Origin: a virus
Virus record (IMG/VR): IMGVR_UViG_3300042914_004341
Location: 1 to 61,793 of that record
Direction: 5' to 3' (one strand)
DNA length: 61,793 nt
Positions 7,106-15,984 of the stretch are shown piece after piece. Numbering within the stretch: position 1 is the stretch's first letter; every line of letters begins with the position of its first letter. The notes beneath the pieces were generated by a model that did not search any database, had not been told where the DNA came from, and was given only the letters and a program-made list of their open reading frames with translations. The translations under genes were made by a program, and so were the position numbers.

Positions 7106-9090
7106 AACTCAGCATCTGGGACGCCGAGCAGGCGCCCAAAGAACTGGCCCGCCGGCTTGAGGCGGCCAAGAAAGCGCGTGCCCCGCTGGAGTACCACTGG
7201 AGCCAGACCGAACGTGTGTGCTACCAGACCTCCAGCAATGGGGGCTTCTTCACCGACGAGTCAAGCTGGGGCCTCCTGGGCAACAACGGCACGGACGAGG
7301 GCGGCGTAAACCCAACCCTGTCCGTGTCCTATTGCATGAAGAATATCAGGTTCTTACACAGCCAGATGTCCGCCAACCCACCCTCGGCCCTCGCACGCCC
7401 AAACTCTTCGGACCAGAAGGACAAGCGTGCAGCGGACGCGGCCAACCGCATTCTGGATTTCGGCAAGCGTAAGTACAAGTTCCAGAACCGTCAGGACATC
7501 GTGAACCTACACACCCTGGTCTATGGCACTGGCATCGGGAAAACGGAGTTTGACCCCGACGCAGGGCTGCCCATTGCATTCAATCCCGAAGACGACACCG
7601 TGGAGTTCGAAGGCGACTTTGCCTATACGCAGCCCCATCCGCGCAACATGTACCTGGACCCTGACGCCACGGACACTGATAGCATCCGCTGGGTATTCGA
7701 GCGCGTCTACATGCCCTACGAGGAGGCGCTGCGCCGCTTCCCCGAGTCGCACGATAAAATCAAGTCCCTGATGGAGCAGGCCGAAAACCAGCGTTTCTAC
7801 CATGGCGATGCCTCGGAGTCCTACTTCCAGTTTCAGCGTTTCCAGCGCCTGCCCATTTTCCAGTACTGGGAAAATGGCACGCCCGAGAATGGGCTGCAGG
7901 GACGGTTCGCATGGTGTCTCGAAGACGGTACAGTCCTGACGCGCAGCGAGGATGGCCGTGCCGTTCCTGTGGCCTCTCCCTATGCCTTCCCCGTGTACGC
8001 CGATGTCAGCGAGGAAAAGATTGGCACGTATGCCAGACTGCCCTACCACTTCCTGACAGACATCGACATCCCCGGCACCGCCTGGGGAATGCCAGTTGTG
8101 GCCTATGCGGTCCAGCTCCAGGACCTTCTGAATCACCTGGACATCGCCGCCGCGGACATCATCCAGGCCCACGGGGTTGCCCGCGTGCTCGTACCCGACT
8201 CTGCTGAACTGGCACAGGACGCAATCAACAACAACTCCTGGGACGTGGTGGTTTACGCAGGACAGCAGCCGCCCAAGTTCATGGAGCCCCTGCCATTCCC
8301 CCAAGCACTACCGGTGCTGCGCCAGCAGGTCAAGCAGGCTATTGATGACATCTTCGGCGTCACAGAACTGGCCATGGGACAACAGGCACGCGAGACGTCC
8401 GGCAACTCCATGCAGTTCGCCGTGGAGCAGTCCAACGTTGTCCGCCGCCGCCTGTTCAACAAACTGACCATGTATGTCGAGTCAGTCTACCAGGATTATC
8501 TCAGCCTGTGCGCCACAAACTGGACCACGCCCCGCACCATTAAAACCATCGGGCGCGAGCAGGCCATGGAAACCCTGGACATCAAGGGTTCTGACATACG
8601 CGCCGGCTACGACCTGCATGTGGAGTTCGGGACGCAGTTCAGCCTGGACCCAATCCAGCGTCGCATGGAAATTATGCAGCTTGCGCCTTTCTTCAAAGAA
8701 GCCGGCATCCCGATGCGCCAGATTCTCAGCATGATGAAGCTGTCGGACTTGTCGAGCCTGTATGACGCGGCCCAGCTCGCAGAGAGTAGACAGCGTGAGT
8801 ACTTCGACGAAATCATCAACACAGGGAAGCAGGTGCCCCCGGGGGCGAAAGAAGACCATGTTAACATGCTAAATTATGCCCTCCACTGGCGCATGACTTC
8901 AGAATTCTTCGACTTGCCCACGGACCTCCAGCAACTGTGTCTTGAGCACATCACGTTGCGCGAGGAACTCATGGCCACGGAAACCAAGCCCGCAGCCCCC
9001 GCAGGCCAGCCACCCGCGGCGGGGACCCCCCAGTCGGGCGTGGCGCCCGCAGAAAACCCACTGGCAGCTCTGGCTGGTCTACCTATGTAA
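7102..9090 (+). CDS. Portal protein (head-tail connector)
   Basis: Protein of 662 aa, GTG start after AAGGGGG and coupled to the previous stop. It shows the composition and order of podovirus portal proteins: YGTGIGKTEFDP early, a stem-like middle, and SGNSMQFAVEQSNVVRRR with a helical segment near residue 440, then a Pro/Ala-rich tail. It forms the dodecameric ring at the capsid vertex through which terminase pumps DNA. Position between terminase and scaffold supports the call. Confidence 0.88.
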   Translation: MKLSIWDAEQAPKELARRLEAAKKARAPLEYHWSQTERVCYQTSSNGGFFTDESSWGLLGNNGTDEGGVNPTLSVSYCMKNIRFLHSQMSANPPSALARPNSSDQKDKRAADAANRILDFGKRKYKFQNRQDIVNLHTLVYGTGIGKTEFDPDAGLPIAFNPEDDTVEFEGDFAYTQPHPRNMYLDPDATDTDSIRWVFERVYMPYEEALRRFPESHDKIKSLMEQAENQRFYHGDASESYFQFQRFQRLPIFQYWENGTPENGLQGRFAWCLEDGTVLTRSEDGRAVPVASPYAFPVYADVSEEKIGTYARLPYHFLTDIDIPGTAWGMPVVAYAVQLQDLLNHLDIAAADIIQAHGVARVLVPDSAELAQDAINNNSWDVVVYAGQQPPKFMEPLPFPQALPVLRQQVKQAIDDIFGVTELAMGQQARETSGNSMQFAVEQSNVVRRRLFNKLTMYVESVYQDYLSLCATNWTTPRTIKTIGREQAMETLDIKGSDIRAGYDLHVEFGTQFSLDPIQRRMEIMQLAPFFKEAGIPMRQILSMMKLSDLSSLYDAAQLAESRQREYFDEIINTGKQVPPGAKEDHVNMLNYALHWRMTSEFFDLPTDLQQLCLEHITLREELMATETKPAAPAGQPPAAGTPQSGVAPAENPLAALAGLPM

Positions 9091-9094
9091 CGGC

Positions 9095-9123
9095 TTGACT
9101 TCCCATCCCAACAACCCTAAACT
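9095..9123 (+). promoter_or_regulatory. Sigma70-like promoter before the scaffold gene
   Basis: -35 TTGACT (9095-9100), 17-bp spacer, -10 TAAACT (9118-9123). It lies just after the portal stop. The expected start is near 9130, within the left arm of the following hairpin. Confidence 0.55.
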
Positions 9124-9126
9124 ACA

Positions 9127-9155
9127 CGGGCTGGCAGTTCCGCCGGCCCGTTTGT
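9127..9155 (+). terminator. Hairpin terminator between portal and scaffold genes
   Basis: A 9-bp stem CGGGCTGGC/GCCGGCCCG with one T-G pair, then TTTGT. It is placed directly after the -10 box at 9118-9123, the same layout as before the terminase gene. Confidence 0.55.
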
Positions 9156-9169
9156 CATAGGTGTTGTTC

Positions 9170-10279
9170 ATGACCATCACGTCCGTTCCATCCGCCCCCA
9201 TCCCCCAGTCCTCGGGCAAGTCTCTCGCCGAGGAGATTGCATCCATCACGCCCGAGTCTGTCCAACAGTTTGAGGCCGAGCAAAACGCCTTCAACAGCGA
9301 GGCAGGAGGCAAGGACCTTGAGTTTCTGCCCACAGATGGCTCCGACCCGGAGGCTGCGCCCGAGAGTCAGGAAGCCCCCCAGGAGGAGCAAGGAGCGCAG
9401 GCCAACCAGGAAGCCAAGCCCGTGGAGGCTGTGAAGTCCCTGGTCATCGAGGGCCCGGACGGCAAGAAGATGAAGGTGAAGCTGGACCTCAGCAACGAGG
9501 AGAAGCTCGGCCAAGTGGTGAAAACTGCCATGCAGGCCAAGGAACTCCACGCCAAGGTTCAGTCGCTGGAGTCCAAGGCCAAAGAGGCCGAGGAGATGGC
9601 AGGCGAGCTTGCCGAAATCCAAGGCATCGTGGAGTCGGGCGGAATCGCCGCGCTGGTGGACTACTTCATGGACGAAGAAGGCCACTTTGAGAAGTACATC
9701 GAGAATGAGCGGGCCAAGAGAAACCTGCTGGACTCTGCGGACCCGGAGGAGCGCGAGGCTGCCAAGAAGCTTGCCGACATCGAGGCCCGCGAACGCAAGC
9801 TGACCATCCAGGAGCGCAAGCAGCAGGAGGCCGCCAAGAAGGCCCAGGAGCAACTCACGCAGGCCGAGCAGGCCCAGGTACAAACGCGCTTCGAAGCAGC
9901 CTTCGGGAAACACAGCCTGGCTGGCAAGCTCGGGGACCCTGAGCTGGAAGAGACCCTCAATGAAGCCGCCTTCAATGCCATCAACAAGGAAGTGCAGGAA
10001 CGCATCGGCAAGGGCGAGAAAATCACCCAGGCCAATATGCACGCCATCGTGGAGCGCCGCTTCTCCATCATCCAGCGGGGTTACAAGGGCGCCGCGGATG
10101 CCCAATCCAAGCAGGACACCCAGGCGGCCAAAGCCAAGGCAGCCGGCGCCATCTCGGCCCGCTCCGCATCGGCGCCCCAAGCGCAGCCCTCGTCCGTACA
10201 GCAGGCGGCGAATGACTACGGGGCCGGCAAGGGAAGTGTGTTCGACTTCGTGAAGGCCGCACTCGCCGGGCGCCGCTGA
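9170..10279 (+). CDS. Capsid scaffolding / assembly protein
   Basis: Protein of 369 aa, highly charged (Glu, Lys, Gln, Ala), with a long coiled-coil-like stretch from about residue 120 to 290 and a Ser/Ala/Gln-rich C-terminus. That composition and the place between portal and major capsid protein are typical of podovirus scaffolding proteins, which guide prohead assembly and then leave. ATG at 9170 is preferred (AGGTG upstream); a GTG nine bases earlier is in frame. Confidence 0.8.
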   Translation: MTITSVPSAPIPQSSGKSLAEEIASITPESVQQFEAEQNAFNSEAGGKDLEFLPTDGSDPEAAPESQEAPQEEQGAQANQEAKPVEAVKSLVIEGPDGKKMKVKLDLSNEEKLGQVVKTAMQAKELHAKVQSLESKAKEAEEMAGELAEIQGIVESGGIAALVDYFMDEEGHFEKYIENERAKRNLLDSADPEEREAAKKLADIEARERKLTIQERKQQEAAKKAQEQLTQAEQAQVQTRFEAAFGKHSLAGKLGDPELEETLNEAAFNAINKEVQERIGKGEKITQANMHAIVERRFSIIQRGYKGAADAQSKQDTQAAKAKAAGAISARSASAPQAQPSSVQQAANDYGAGKGSVFDFVKAALAGRR

Positions 10280-10336
10280 TACCCGCCCCGCTGTATTGCT
10301 AACATCATTACGCAAGTGTAAGTTGTAAGTGCCCGA

Positions 10337-10366
10337 GGGTCCCCATGGTTGAGGGGCCCTGTTGTT
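10337..10366 (+). terminator. Intergenic hairpin before the major capsid gene
   Basis: Stem GGG-(T)-CCCC / GGGG-CCC with one bulge, followed by TGTTGTT; the capsid ribosome binding site AAAGGAAGG comes next. It may attenuate upstream transcription or protect the 5' end of capsid mRNA. Confidence 0.45.
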
Positions 10367-10383
10367 AACGAAAGGAAGGCAAA

Positions 10384-11769
10384 ATGCCTACGAGTCCGAT
10401 TACTTCTTTGCCCAATGGTATTGGTTACTTGCCCCAAATTGCCTTCCAGAAGGGCATCTGGCGCCAAATCAGCGAAGATATGCGCGACTTCGAGCTGGTC
10501 AAAGCTCTGCGCGTTGCAGACCCGCAAGGCCGAGAACTTCGGTTCATGCTCCAAACCGGCAACGGTGCGGGTGCAGTCCAAGCTGTGGGCATCTCAGATG
10601 CTGCTGGTTCCTTCCCTTCTTCGCAACGTTCCTCGGTGCAGGAATTCTCGACCGCGTGGAAGCAGTACGCAACCACTATCGAAATCTCTGAAGCACTCGC
10701 TTCCCGCCTCCGCATGTCCGGCGCCGGCCTCCGCTACGCCGAGGAGCTTGCTTATGAGCTTCAAGACAAGATGAACGTCTCGCGCCGCCGGCTCGGCGTG
10801 GACCTCCATCTTGACGGCACGGGCGTGCAGGCTACTGCAAGCTCCGCCGCGGACACTACGGGCGCGGACGGTTCCGTGCTTGTGACCCTGAGCACCTCGG
10901 TCTCGGCCAAGGGATTTGTGAACGCCATCCAGTGGGACGACCTCCTCCTGGTCAAGACCTCGGCTGGTGCCGCGGTCACGCCCACCCTCGGTTCCGGTAC
11001 GTTCTATGCCTACAAGGTCATAGACGTGCTCCGTGACACCGACCAAATCCGTATCGCCCCTGTGAACTCCAGCTACTCGCGCCTGAACCTCACGTCCTCT
11101 GGTATCTCCAGCGGACACCTGTTCTACCGCGTGGGGCAGAGCGTCATTCCCGACTTCACGGGCTCCATCGCAGACTACGCCACCGCGTCCGAGTCCATGG
11201 TGGGCCTTGAGTCCCTTGTGTCCGCTGACGGCCGCGTGGTCAATGGTATGACGATGAGCGGCCTGCTCGCATCCATCGTCAAGGACAAGTCCGGCGAAGT
11301 CGCAGACATCCGCCACCTGCTCCAGCTCGTGGACGCACTGCGCAACCGTAACGGCGGCGGATACCGCTACAACAAGGTGCTGTGCTCCTCCGAGTACGTG
11401 CAGGCCATTCAGGAAGCCCGCCGGCAAGACGTGCGCTTCCAAGCACTGGAAGGCCGTCATGGATATCCGAAGCTGGTTGCAGTTGTTGGCGACGTTACGC
11501 TGGAGTTCGCAACCTCCGAGTTCTGCCGCAAGGATAGGCAATGGCTCATTCCCGAGTCTGGCCCTGGTGGAAAAGCTCCTGTGCAAGTCGTCCTCTCTGA
11601 CTACCGCGCCGCAATGGACCCGGACGGTGGCGCGAAATGGGTACGTAAGGCTGACTCCAGCGGCGCATACCTCCAAGCATGGCAGCAATTTTTGACAAGC
11701 TTTGTCGGTAGTTACAATTGTGCCCCCTCGGCGTCGGGGGTGATTAAGGGAGCCACTGTGGGTATCTGA
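10384..11769 (+). CDS. Major capsid protein
   Basis: Protein of 461 aa directly after the scaffold, with a strong ribosome binding site (AAAGGAAGGCAAA before ATG). It has balanced composition and a helix-rich segment at residues 85-140 (ISEALASRLRMSGAGL) like the spine helix of HK97-fold capsid proteins; the C-terminal half is mixed alpha/beta. It builds the icosahedral shell. Assigned from gene order, size and composition. A strong terminator and an HNH gene follow. Confidence 0.85.
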   Translation: MPTSPITSLPNGIGYLPQIAFQKGIWRQISEDMRDFELVKALRVADPQGRELRFMLQTGNGAGAVQAVGISDAAGSFPSSQRSSVQEFSTAWKQYATTIEISEALASRLRMSGAGLRYAEELAYELQDKMNVSRRRLGVDLHLDGTGVQATASSAADTTGADGSVLVTLSTSVSAKGFVNAIQWDDLLLVKTSAGAAVTPTLGSGTFYAYKVIDVLRDTDQIRIAPVNSSYSRLNLTSSGISSGHLFYRVGQSVIPDFTGSIADYATASESMVGLESLVSADGRVVNGMTMSGLLASIVKDKSGEVADIRHLLQLVDALRNRNGGGYRYNKVLCSSEYVQAIQEARRQDVRFQALEGRHGYPKLVAVVGDVTLEFATSEFCRKDRQWLIPESGPGGKAPVQVVLSDYRAAMDPDGGAKWVRKADSSGAYLQAWQQFLTSFVGSYNCAPSASGVIKGATVGI

Positions 11770-11782
11770 CCCAAGGTTCCAT

Positions 11783-11811
11783 TTGACAACAGGGAAAGCC
11801 CTCCGTAGGTT
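11783..11811 (+). promoter_or_regulatory. Possible promoter overlapping the capsid terminator
   Basis: -35 TTGACA (11783-11788), 17-bp spacer, TAGGTT (11806-11811). The -10 lies inside the terminator hairpin at 11799-11831. It may drive the HNH gene, or be fortuitous. Confidence 0.25.
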
Positions 11812-11831
11812 TGCTTACGGGGGGTTTCTTT
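11799..11831 (+). terminator. Terminator after the major capsid gene
   Basis: A 9-bp stem CCCTCCGTA (11799-11807) / TACGGGGGG (11816-11824) followed by TTTCTTT and directly by the HNH start codon. No Shine-Dalgarno separates them. Confidence 0.7.
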
Positions 11832-12509
11832 ATGCAAAAGATTTGCGGCGGATGTAATCAAGCTTTGCTATTGGAAGCCTTTTCTAAAAACAGCAAACGT
11901 GAAGATGGTTTGCAAACCCAATGTAAAATTTGCATGAGGTCCAAAGCTTTAAAATGGTATCAAGAAAACAAACAACAAGCCGCAAAAGTGGGAAAAATAT
12001 GGAGAGAAAAAAACGCGGACAGAAAAAGGTCCGCAAATAAAGAATGGCTAGTTAAAAACAAGGAACGTAAACAGGAAATAAATAAAGTGTGGAGAGGACA
12101 AAATAAAGAGCGAGTTCGAGAGATATCTCGCTTGTATTATCAAAATAACAAAACCATTATTAATGCAAGAAAGCAAAAAAGAAAAACGCAAGATACAAAG
12201 TACTATTTATCTGAGCTACTCCGTGACCGATTGAAAAAGGCCCTCAAGGGTAAATACAAAACGGGCTCAGCCGTCCGTGACCTGGGTATGCCCATTGACG
12301 CTTTCCTCGTGTACCTGAACCTGGATGCCCTAGACAAATATGGCATCCCATACACCGGCAATGAAAGTAGGTTCCACATTGACCATGTACGCCCCCTTGC
12401 CAGCTTCAACCTCGAAGATGCGGAGCAACTCAAGCAGGCGGTGCATTGGTCAAACCTACAAATTCTGCGAGCCGAGGAGAATCTTGCCAAGGGGGCACGC
12501 ACCCCCTAA
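11832..12509 (+). CDS. HNH endonuclease, chimeric base composition
   Basis: Protein of 225 aa: zinc finger C5, C8, C31, C34; a Lys/Asn-rich helical linker (about 40-130); then a C-terminal HNH domain with HIDHVRPLASF. The first 400 nt are AT-rich, unlike the phage; the last 270 nt are GC-rich and closely match the end of the HNH gene at 2988. This suggests recombination between endonuclease genes. The ATG follows the T-run of the capsid terminator and has no ribosome binding site, so expression may be low. The terminal codons again read ENLAKGA. Confidence 0.82.
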   Translation: MQKICGGCNQALLLEAFSKNSKREDGLQTQCKICMRSKALKWYQENKQQAAKVGKIWREKNADRKRSANKEWLVKNKERKQEINKVWRGQNKERVREISRLYYQNNKTIINARKQKRKTQDTKYYLSELLRDRLKKALKGKYKTGSAVRDLGMPIDAFLVYLNLDALDKYGIPYTGNESRFHIDHVRPLASFNLEDAEQLKQAVHWSNLQILRAEENLAKGARTP

Positions 12510-12533
12510 GCTGGCCCTCAGGAGGCCCGCCCA

Positions 12534-13322
12534 ATGAGACTTGACCAGTTCGCCCGCCAAGACCTTTCCCGCACCGGCTCTATTCAAGATGAGTTGCTGG
12601 GCATGTTCCTTGACCCCGATGTGCGCCTCATACACCGCTCAGGAACCAATGTGGATGTCGATACCAGCACCACACCCGAGGACATTTGGGGCAACGCCGG
12701 CCTGTACACAGGATTCCCCGCTGCCGCCGAGGCGGTGCGAGTGACATCGAGCAGTGCGGATGATACCGCGGCCGGGACAGGCGCACGCACCGTAATCCTG
12801 AATGGGCTGGATGCAAACGGGAACTTCCTTGCCGAAACAGTCACACTCAACGGAACCACACCTGTAGTAACGGTGAACTCTTTCTTGCGACTAAACCGGG
12901 CCTACGTAGCAACCTCCGGCAGTGGGAATACCGCCTTCAATGCCGGCACCATTACAATCCAGCACAATGTGACCACAGCAAATGTGTTTGCCACCATAGA
13001 CATAGGGATAGGTGCAGCACGAACTACGGCCTATACCATACCGGCAAACACTACAGGAGTGCTTACACAACTTTCGGCTTCCGGGGTGCGGGCCTCGTCC
13101 ACCTTTAACGGGGTGGTAGCCTTGTATATGCGTCTACCCTCCTCCGCTCCTATCCTGTCCGAGCAAATGGACATCTCTGACTCCTTGAGCGTTAGTCACA
13201 GCATACGCGGCGGGATTTATCTCCCTGCTGGCACGGACGTCATTCTAAGAGTACTGACTACTTCCGCGAATAATATAGTTGTGTCAGGCTCCCTTGAGAT
13301 TACCCTCATCCGCAACTCATAG
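12534..13322 (+). CDS. Virion structural protein (decoration-type), 262 aa
   Basis: ATG after AGGAGGCCCGCCCA. Thr/Ser/Val/Ala-rich, beta-dominated, with GNTAFNAGTITIQHN and AYTIPANTTGVL motifs recognised in a family of conserved phage virion proteins found near capsid genes. Probably a head decoration or baseplate-fibre component on the particle surface. No enzymatic motif. Confidence 0.6.
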   Translation: MRLDQFARQDLSRTGSIQDELLGMFLDPDVRLIHRSGTNVDVDTSTTPEDIWGNAGLYTGFPAAAEAVRVTSSSADDTAAGTGARTVILNGLDANGNFLAETVTLNGTTPVVTVNSFLRLNRAYVATSGSGNTAFNAGTITIQHNVTTANVFATIDIGIGAARTTAYTIPANTTGVLTQLSASGVRASSTFNGVVALYMRLPSSAPILSEQMDISDSLSVSHSIRGGIYLPAGTDVILRVLTTSANNIVVSGSLEITLIRNS

Positions 13323-13330
13323 TGGGAGCC

Positions 13331-13359
13331 TTGCCCCCGCAAGGCCCCCACGGCATACT
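13331..13359 (+). promoter_or_regulatory. Sigma70-like promoter candidate
   Basis: -35 TTGCCC (13331-13336), 17-bp spacer, -10 CATACT (13354-13359), 68 nt upstream of the ATG at 13427. The -35 lies within a small hairpin CCTTGC/GCAAGG. Confidence 0.3.
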
Positions 13360-13426
13360 CTTCCCATGGCCCCCGAAACCGACAGCTGGTGTCCGGGTGG
13401 AATTGGGGCTATAGAGGTTTACCATC

Positions 13427-13849
13427 ATGGCATTTGTAGTACCTGGCCTTGCGGCCGAAGTTGCCCAGCTCCCCGCCAACGGCGGAAAAGCCGGCGATGC
13501 ATTCAGCTATCGCGAACGCGCCTTGCTCAAGTCCGTCAAGGACTACGTGGACGCCCTCCCGGCGGGCTCTATCACCCTGGCAGAACTGGCTTCCGGAATT
13601 GCCCCCAGCCACGTCGTCAAGTATGCCGGCAAGCGTACGGCCGCAGGGGCCTCAGCCACACAGGCAGTTACGGTCACGGGCGTGGCCGCCACGGACATCG
13701 TGCTGGCCACGGTGGAGTCCCGCGCAGGCGCAGGCGTTGCCTATATCCTCCGGGCCACCCCCTCCACCAACACCGTGACCATCGTGGGCTCCGCGGCGTT
13801 TGACAACGGTGACATCATCAGCTACGTGGTCCTCCGCGCTGCTTCCTGA
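13427..13849 (+). CDS. Putative virion protein, 140 aa
   Basis: ATG after AGAGGTTTACCATC. An N-terminal helix-prone segment (about 1-50) is followed by a beta-rich part with ASATQAVTVTGVAATD and NTVTI strands, as in small phage head or fibre-attachment proteins. It lies between a decoration-type protein and the first tail fibre. The family is not certain. Confidence 0.55.
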   Translation: MAFVVPGLAAEVAQLPANGGKAGDAFSYRERALLKSVKDYVDALPAGSITLAELASGIAPSHVVKYAGKRTAAGASATQAVTVTGVAATDIVLATVESRAGAGVAYILRATPSTNTVTIVGSAAFDNGDIISYVVLRAAS

Positions 13850-13874
13850 TGGGTTACCAGACTCAATAGCGCAC

Positions 13875-13902
13875 GCCCCGCGGGCCCTGCCCCGGGGCTT
13901 TT
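13875..13902 (+). terminator. Terminator before the first tail-fibre gene
   Basis: GC stem GCCCCG.../...CGGGGC followed by TTTT, in the 118-nt gap between the 140-aa gene and the fibre gene. Confidence 0.5.
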
Positions 13903-13967
13903 GCATGTGCGCCATACATGCCATAGTAGCAGGGCCGCGCACATGCGTGCGCCAGGAGGCTTGAACC

Positions 13968-15923
13968 ATGGGAAGACGAGTTACGCCCAATCTGGGCTTG
14001 GTAAAAGAAGCCGGCATCACCCGCACGGCCTCGGACAACCTTGACCGCCTGGACCTTCTGGGCGGGACCACAAATCTACTGAACGATGAGAGCGTGCAGT
14101 TCCGGGCCGTGCAGGACATCATACTGCAGCCCGCGGATGCCTCCATAGGGGGAACCCCTGGGCAGGGCAACTTCAGCATCGGCTCGGCGGACAACAAGGC
14201 CCTGACTTGGAAAGCCTACTCCGTGGGCCCCGCGCTGTTCTATGCCCCCTCGGTGGGCGTGCAGGACCCAAGCTCGGGCTACTTTGCCAAGCTGACCTAC
14301 GCTCCCGCTTCGGCGCCCTCCGCGGACAGGAACTTCCAGCTGGACCTAGCGAACGGCAACCGCACGCTGACCCTCCAGCGGGACCTCTCGGTGCTTGCCG
14401 GCATCGCCGGGGCTACGGGGGTAGGTATATCCCTACCAAGTGAAGGATTCACCACACTTACAGCCCCAGCCACAGGCACCCTTGTCCTAACCACACTGGC
14501 CCAGACCCTGACCAGTAAGTCCCTGGACGCGTACCAGAACACCATCACCAATCTGGCCAATGCCAACATCAAGGCCGCCGCTGCCATCGACGCCTCCAAG
14601 ATTGCCGACGGCTCGGTGTCCAGCACCGAGTTCCAGTACCTCAATGGCGTCACCTCCTCCATCCAGGCCCAGCTCGACTCCAAGCAGGCTACTGGGGCCT
14701 ACATCACGGCCCTTTCCGGGGACGTCGTGGCAGCAGGCCCTGGCTCCGCGGCTGCGACTATCCAGGCTAACGCCATCACCACGGCAAAGATTCTGGATGG
14801 GGCCGTCACCTATGCCAAGGTCAACCTTGCTGGCAGCATCCAAGGCTCTGACATTGCAGCTTTGGCAGGGATAGCCTACTCCAAGCTCACGCTCACAGGC
14901 TCGGTCGTTAACGCAGACGTCTCCGCCTCCGCCGCCATCGCCGGGACCAAGGTCAGCCCGGACTTCGGAAGCCAGGTTGTACAAACCTCGGCATCCTTCC
15001 GCGTCACCAACGGGGCCTTCTATGTAGGCTTTCAGGCGCCGAGCCTTTCGGCCTCGCAGCTCTGGACCCTGCCTCCCGCGGACGGCACAGTAGGCCAGGT
15101 CCTAACCACCGACGGCGCTGGTGTGCTCACCTGGTCTACAGTTACAGGTACAGGCACGGTCACATCCGTGGCCCTCTCGCTGCCGGCCATCTTCTCTGTC
15201 TCGGGAAGCCCTGTCACCACCTCTGGCACGCTTTCTGCCACCCTGGCGACCCAGGTGGCAAACAGAGTCTGGGCCGGCCCTTCGACCGGCGCCGACGCGG
15301 CCCCCACATTCCGGGCGCTGGTCTCTGATGACCTGCCTTCGTCTATTCCGCTGTCCAAACTGGCAGCACTCACCACAGCCCGCGCCCTGGTATCCGATGG
15401 CTCCGGATTTGTCTCAGCCTCAGCCACCACGGCCACTGAGGTCGGGTACCTCTCGGGCGTGACCTCCGCCATCCAGACCCAGCTCAATAGTAAGCAACCG
15501 ACAGGCAACTACATCACGGCACTCACAGGTGATATCTCCGCGGCCGGCCCCGGCTCCGCGGCTGCTACCATCCAGTCCACGGCCATCACAGGCCAGACCC
15601 TGGTGTCCGCCGCCGCGGCCGACCAGCTTCTCATCTCTGATGCCTCGGATGCCGGCCTCCTCAAGCGGGCCACGGTGGCCACCATCACCGCAACCCTGGC
15701 CACCACAGCCAAAGCCACCTGGGCGACGGTGGACGGTACCAGCAAGGTTGTGGCGCACGGCCTAGGCACCACGGATGTCCTGGTGCAGATATTTGACATC
15801 GCTACCGGGGAATCCATCTTCGTGGACCAAGTGGTGCGTACGGATGCCAACACAGTCACGCTCACCGCATCCGAGGCCCCGCCCGCGGGCTCCTGGCGTG
15901 TGCTTATCCTGGCCCTGGCGTGA
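13968..15923 (+). CDS. Tail fibre / receptor-binding protein, 651 aa
   Basis: ATG after AGGAGGCTTGAACC. Ala/Thr/Ser/Gly-rich with repeated fibre modules: EFQYLNGVTSSIQAQL and EVGYLSGVTSAIQTQL, each followed by a TALSGDV/TALTGDI and AAGPGSAAATIQ segment. Such beta-prism/coiled repeats build trimeric fibres that touch the host surface. The last 70 residues form a compact C-terminal domain. An 18-bp dispersed site lies inside at residues 151-157. Confidence 0.8.
   Translation: MGRRVTPNLGLVKEAGITRTASDNLDRLDLLGGTTNLLNDESVQFRAVQDIILQPADASIGGTPGQGNFSIGSADNKALTWKAYSVGPALFYAPSVGVQDPSSGYFAKLTYAPASAPSADRNFQLDLANGNRTLTLQRDLSVLAGIAGATGVGISLPSEGFTTLTAPATGTLVLTTLAQTLTSKSLDAYQNTITNLANANIKAAAAIDASKIADGSVSSTEFQYLNGVTSSIQAQLDSKQATGAYITALSGDVVAAGPGSAAATIQANAITTAKILDGAVTYAKVNLAGSIQGSDIAALAGIAYSKLTLTGSVVNADVSASAAIAGTKVSPDFGSQVVQTSASFRVTNGAFYVGFQAPSLSASQLWTLPPADGTVGQVLTTDGAGVLTWSTVTGTGTVTSVALSLPAIFSVSGSPVTTSGTLSATLATQVANRVWAGPSTGADAAPTFRALVSDDLPSSIPLSKLAALTTARALVSDGSGFVSASATTATEVGYLSGVTSAIQTQLNSKQPTGNYITALTGDISAAGPGSAAATIQSTAITGQTLVSAAAADQLLISDASDAGLLKRATVATITATLATTAKATWATVDGTSKVVAHGLGTTDVLVQIFDIATGESIFVDQVVRTDANTVTLTASEAPPAGSWRVLILALA
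14420..14437 (+). repeat. 18-bp dispersed near-palindrome inside the fibre gene
   Basis: GGTAGGTATATCCCTACC, the most symmetric copy (8 of 9 positions pair across the axis). It is coding here, encoding part of TGVGISLPS. Confidence 0.8.
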
Positions 15924-15984
15924 CGCCCACACTCATGCTATTTTACCCCATAATTGCGGGCATACCCGCCTAGGAGTGTAACTT

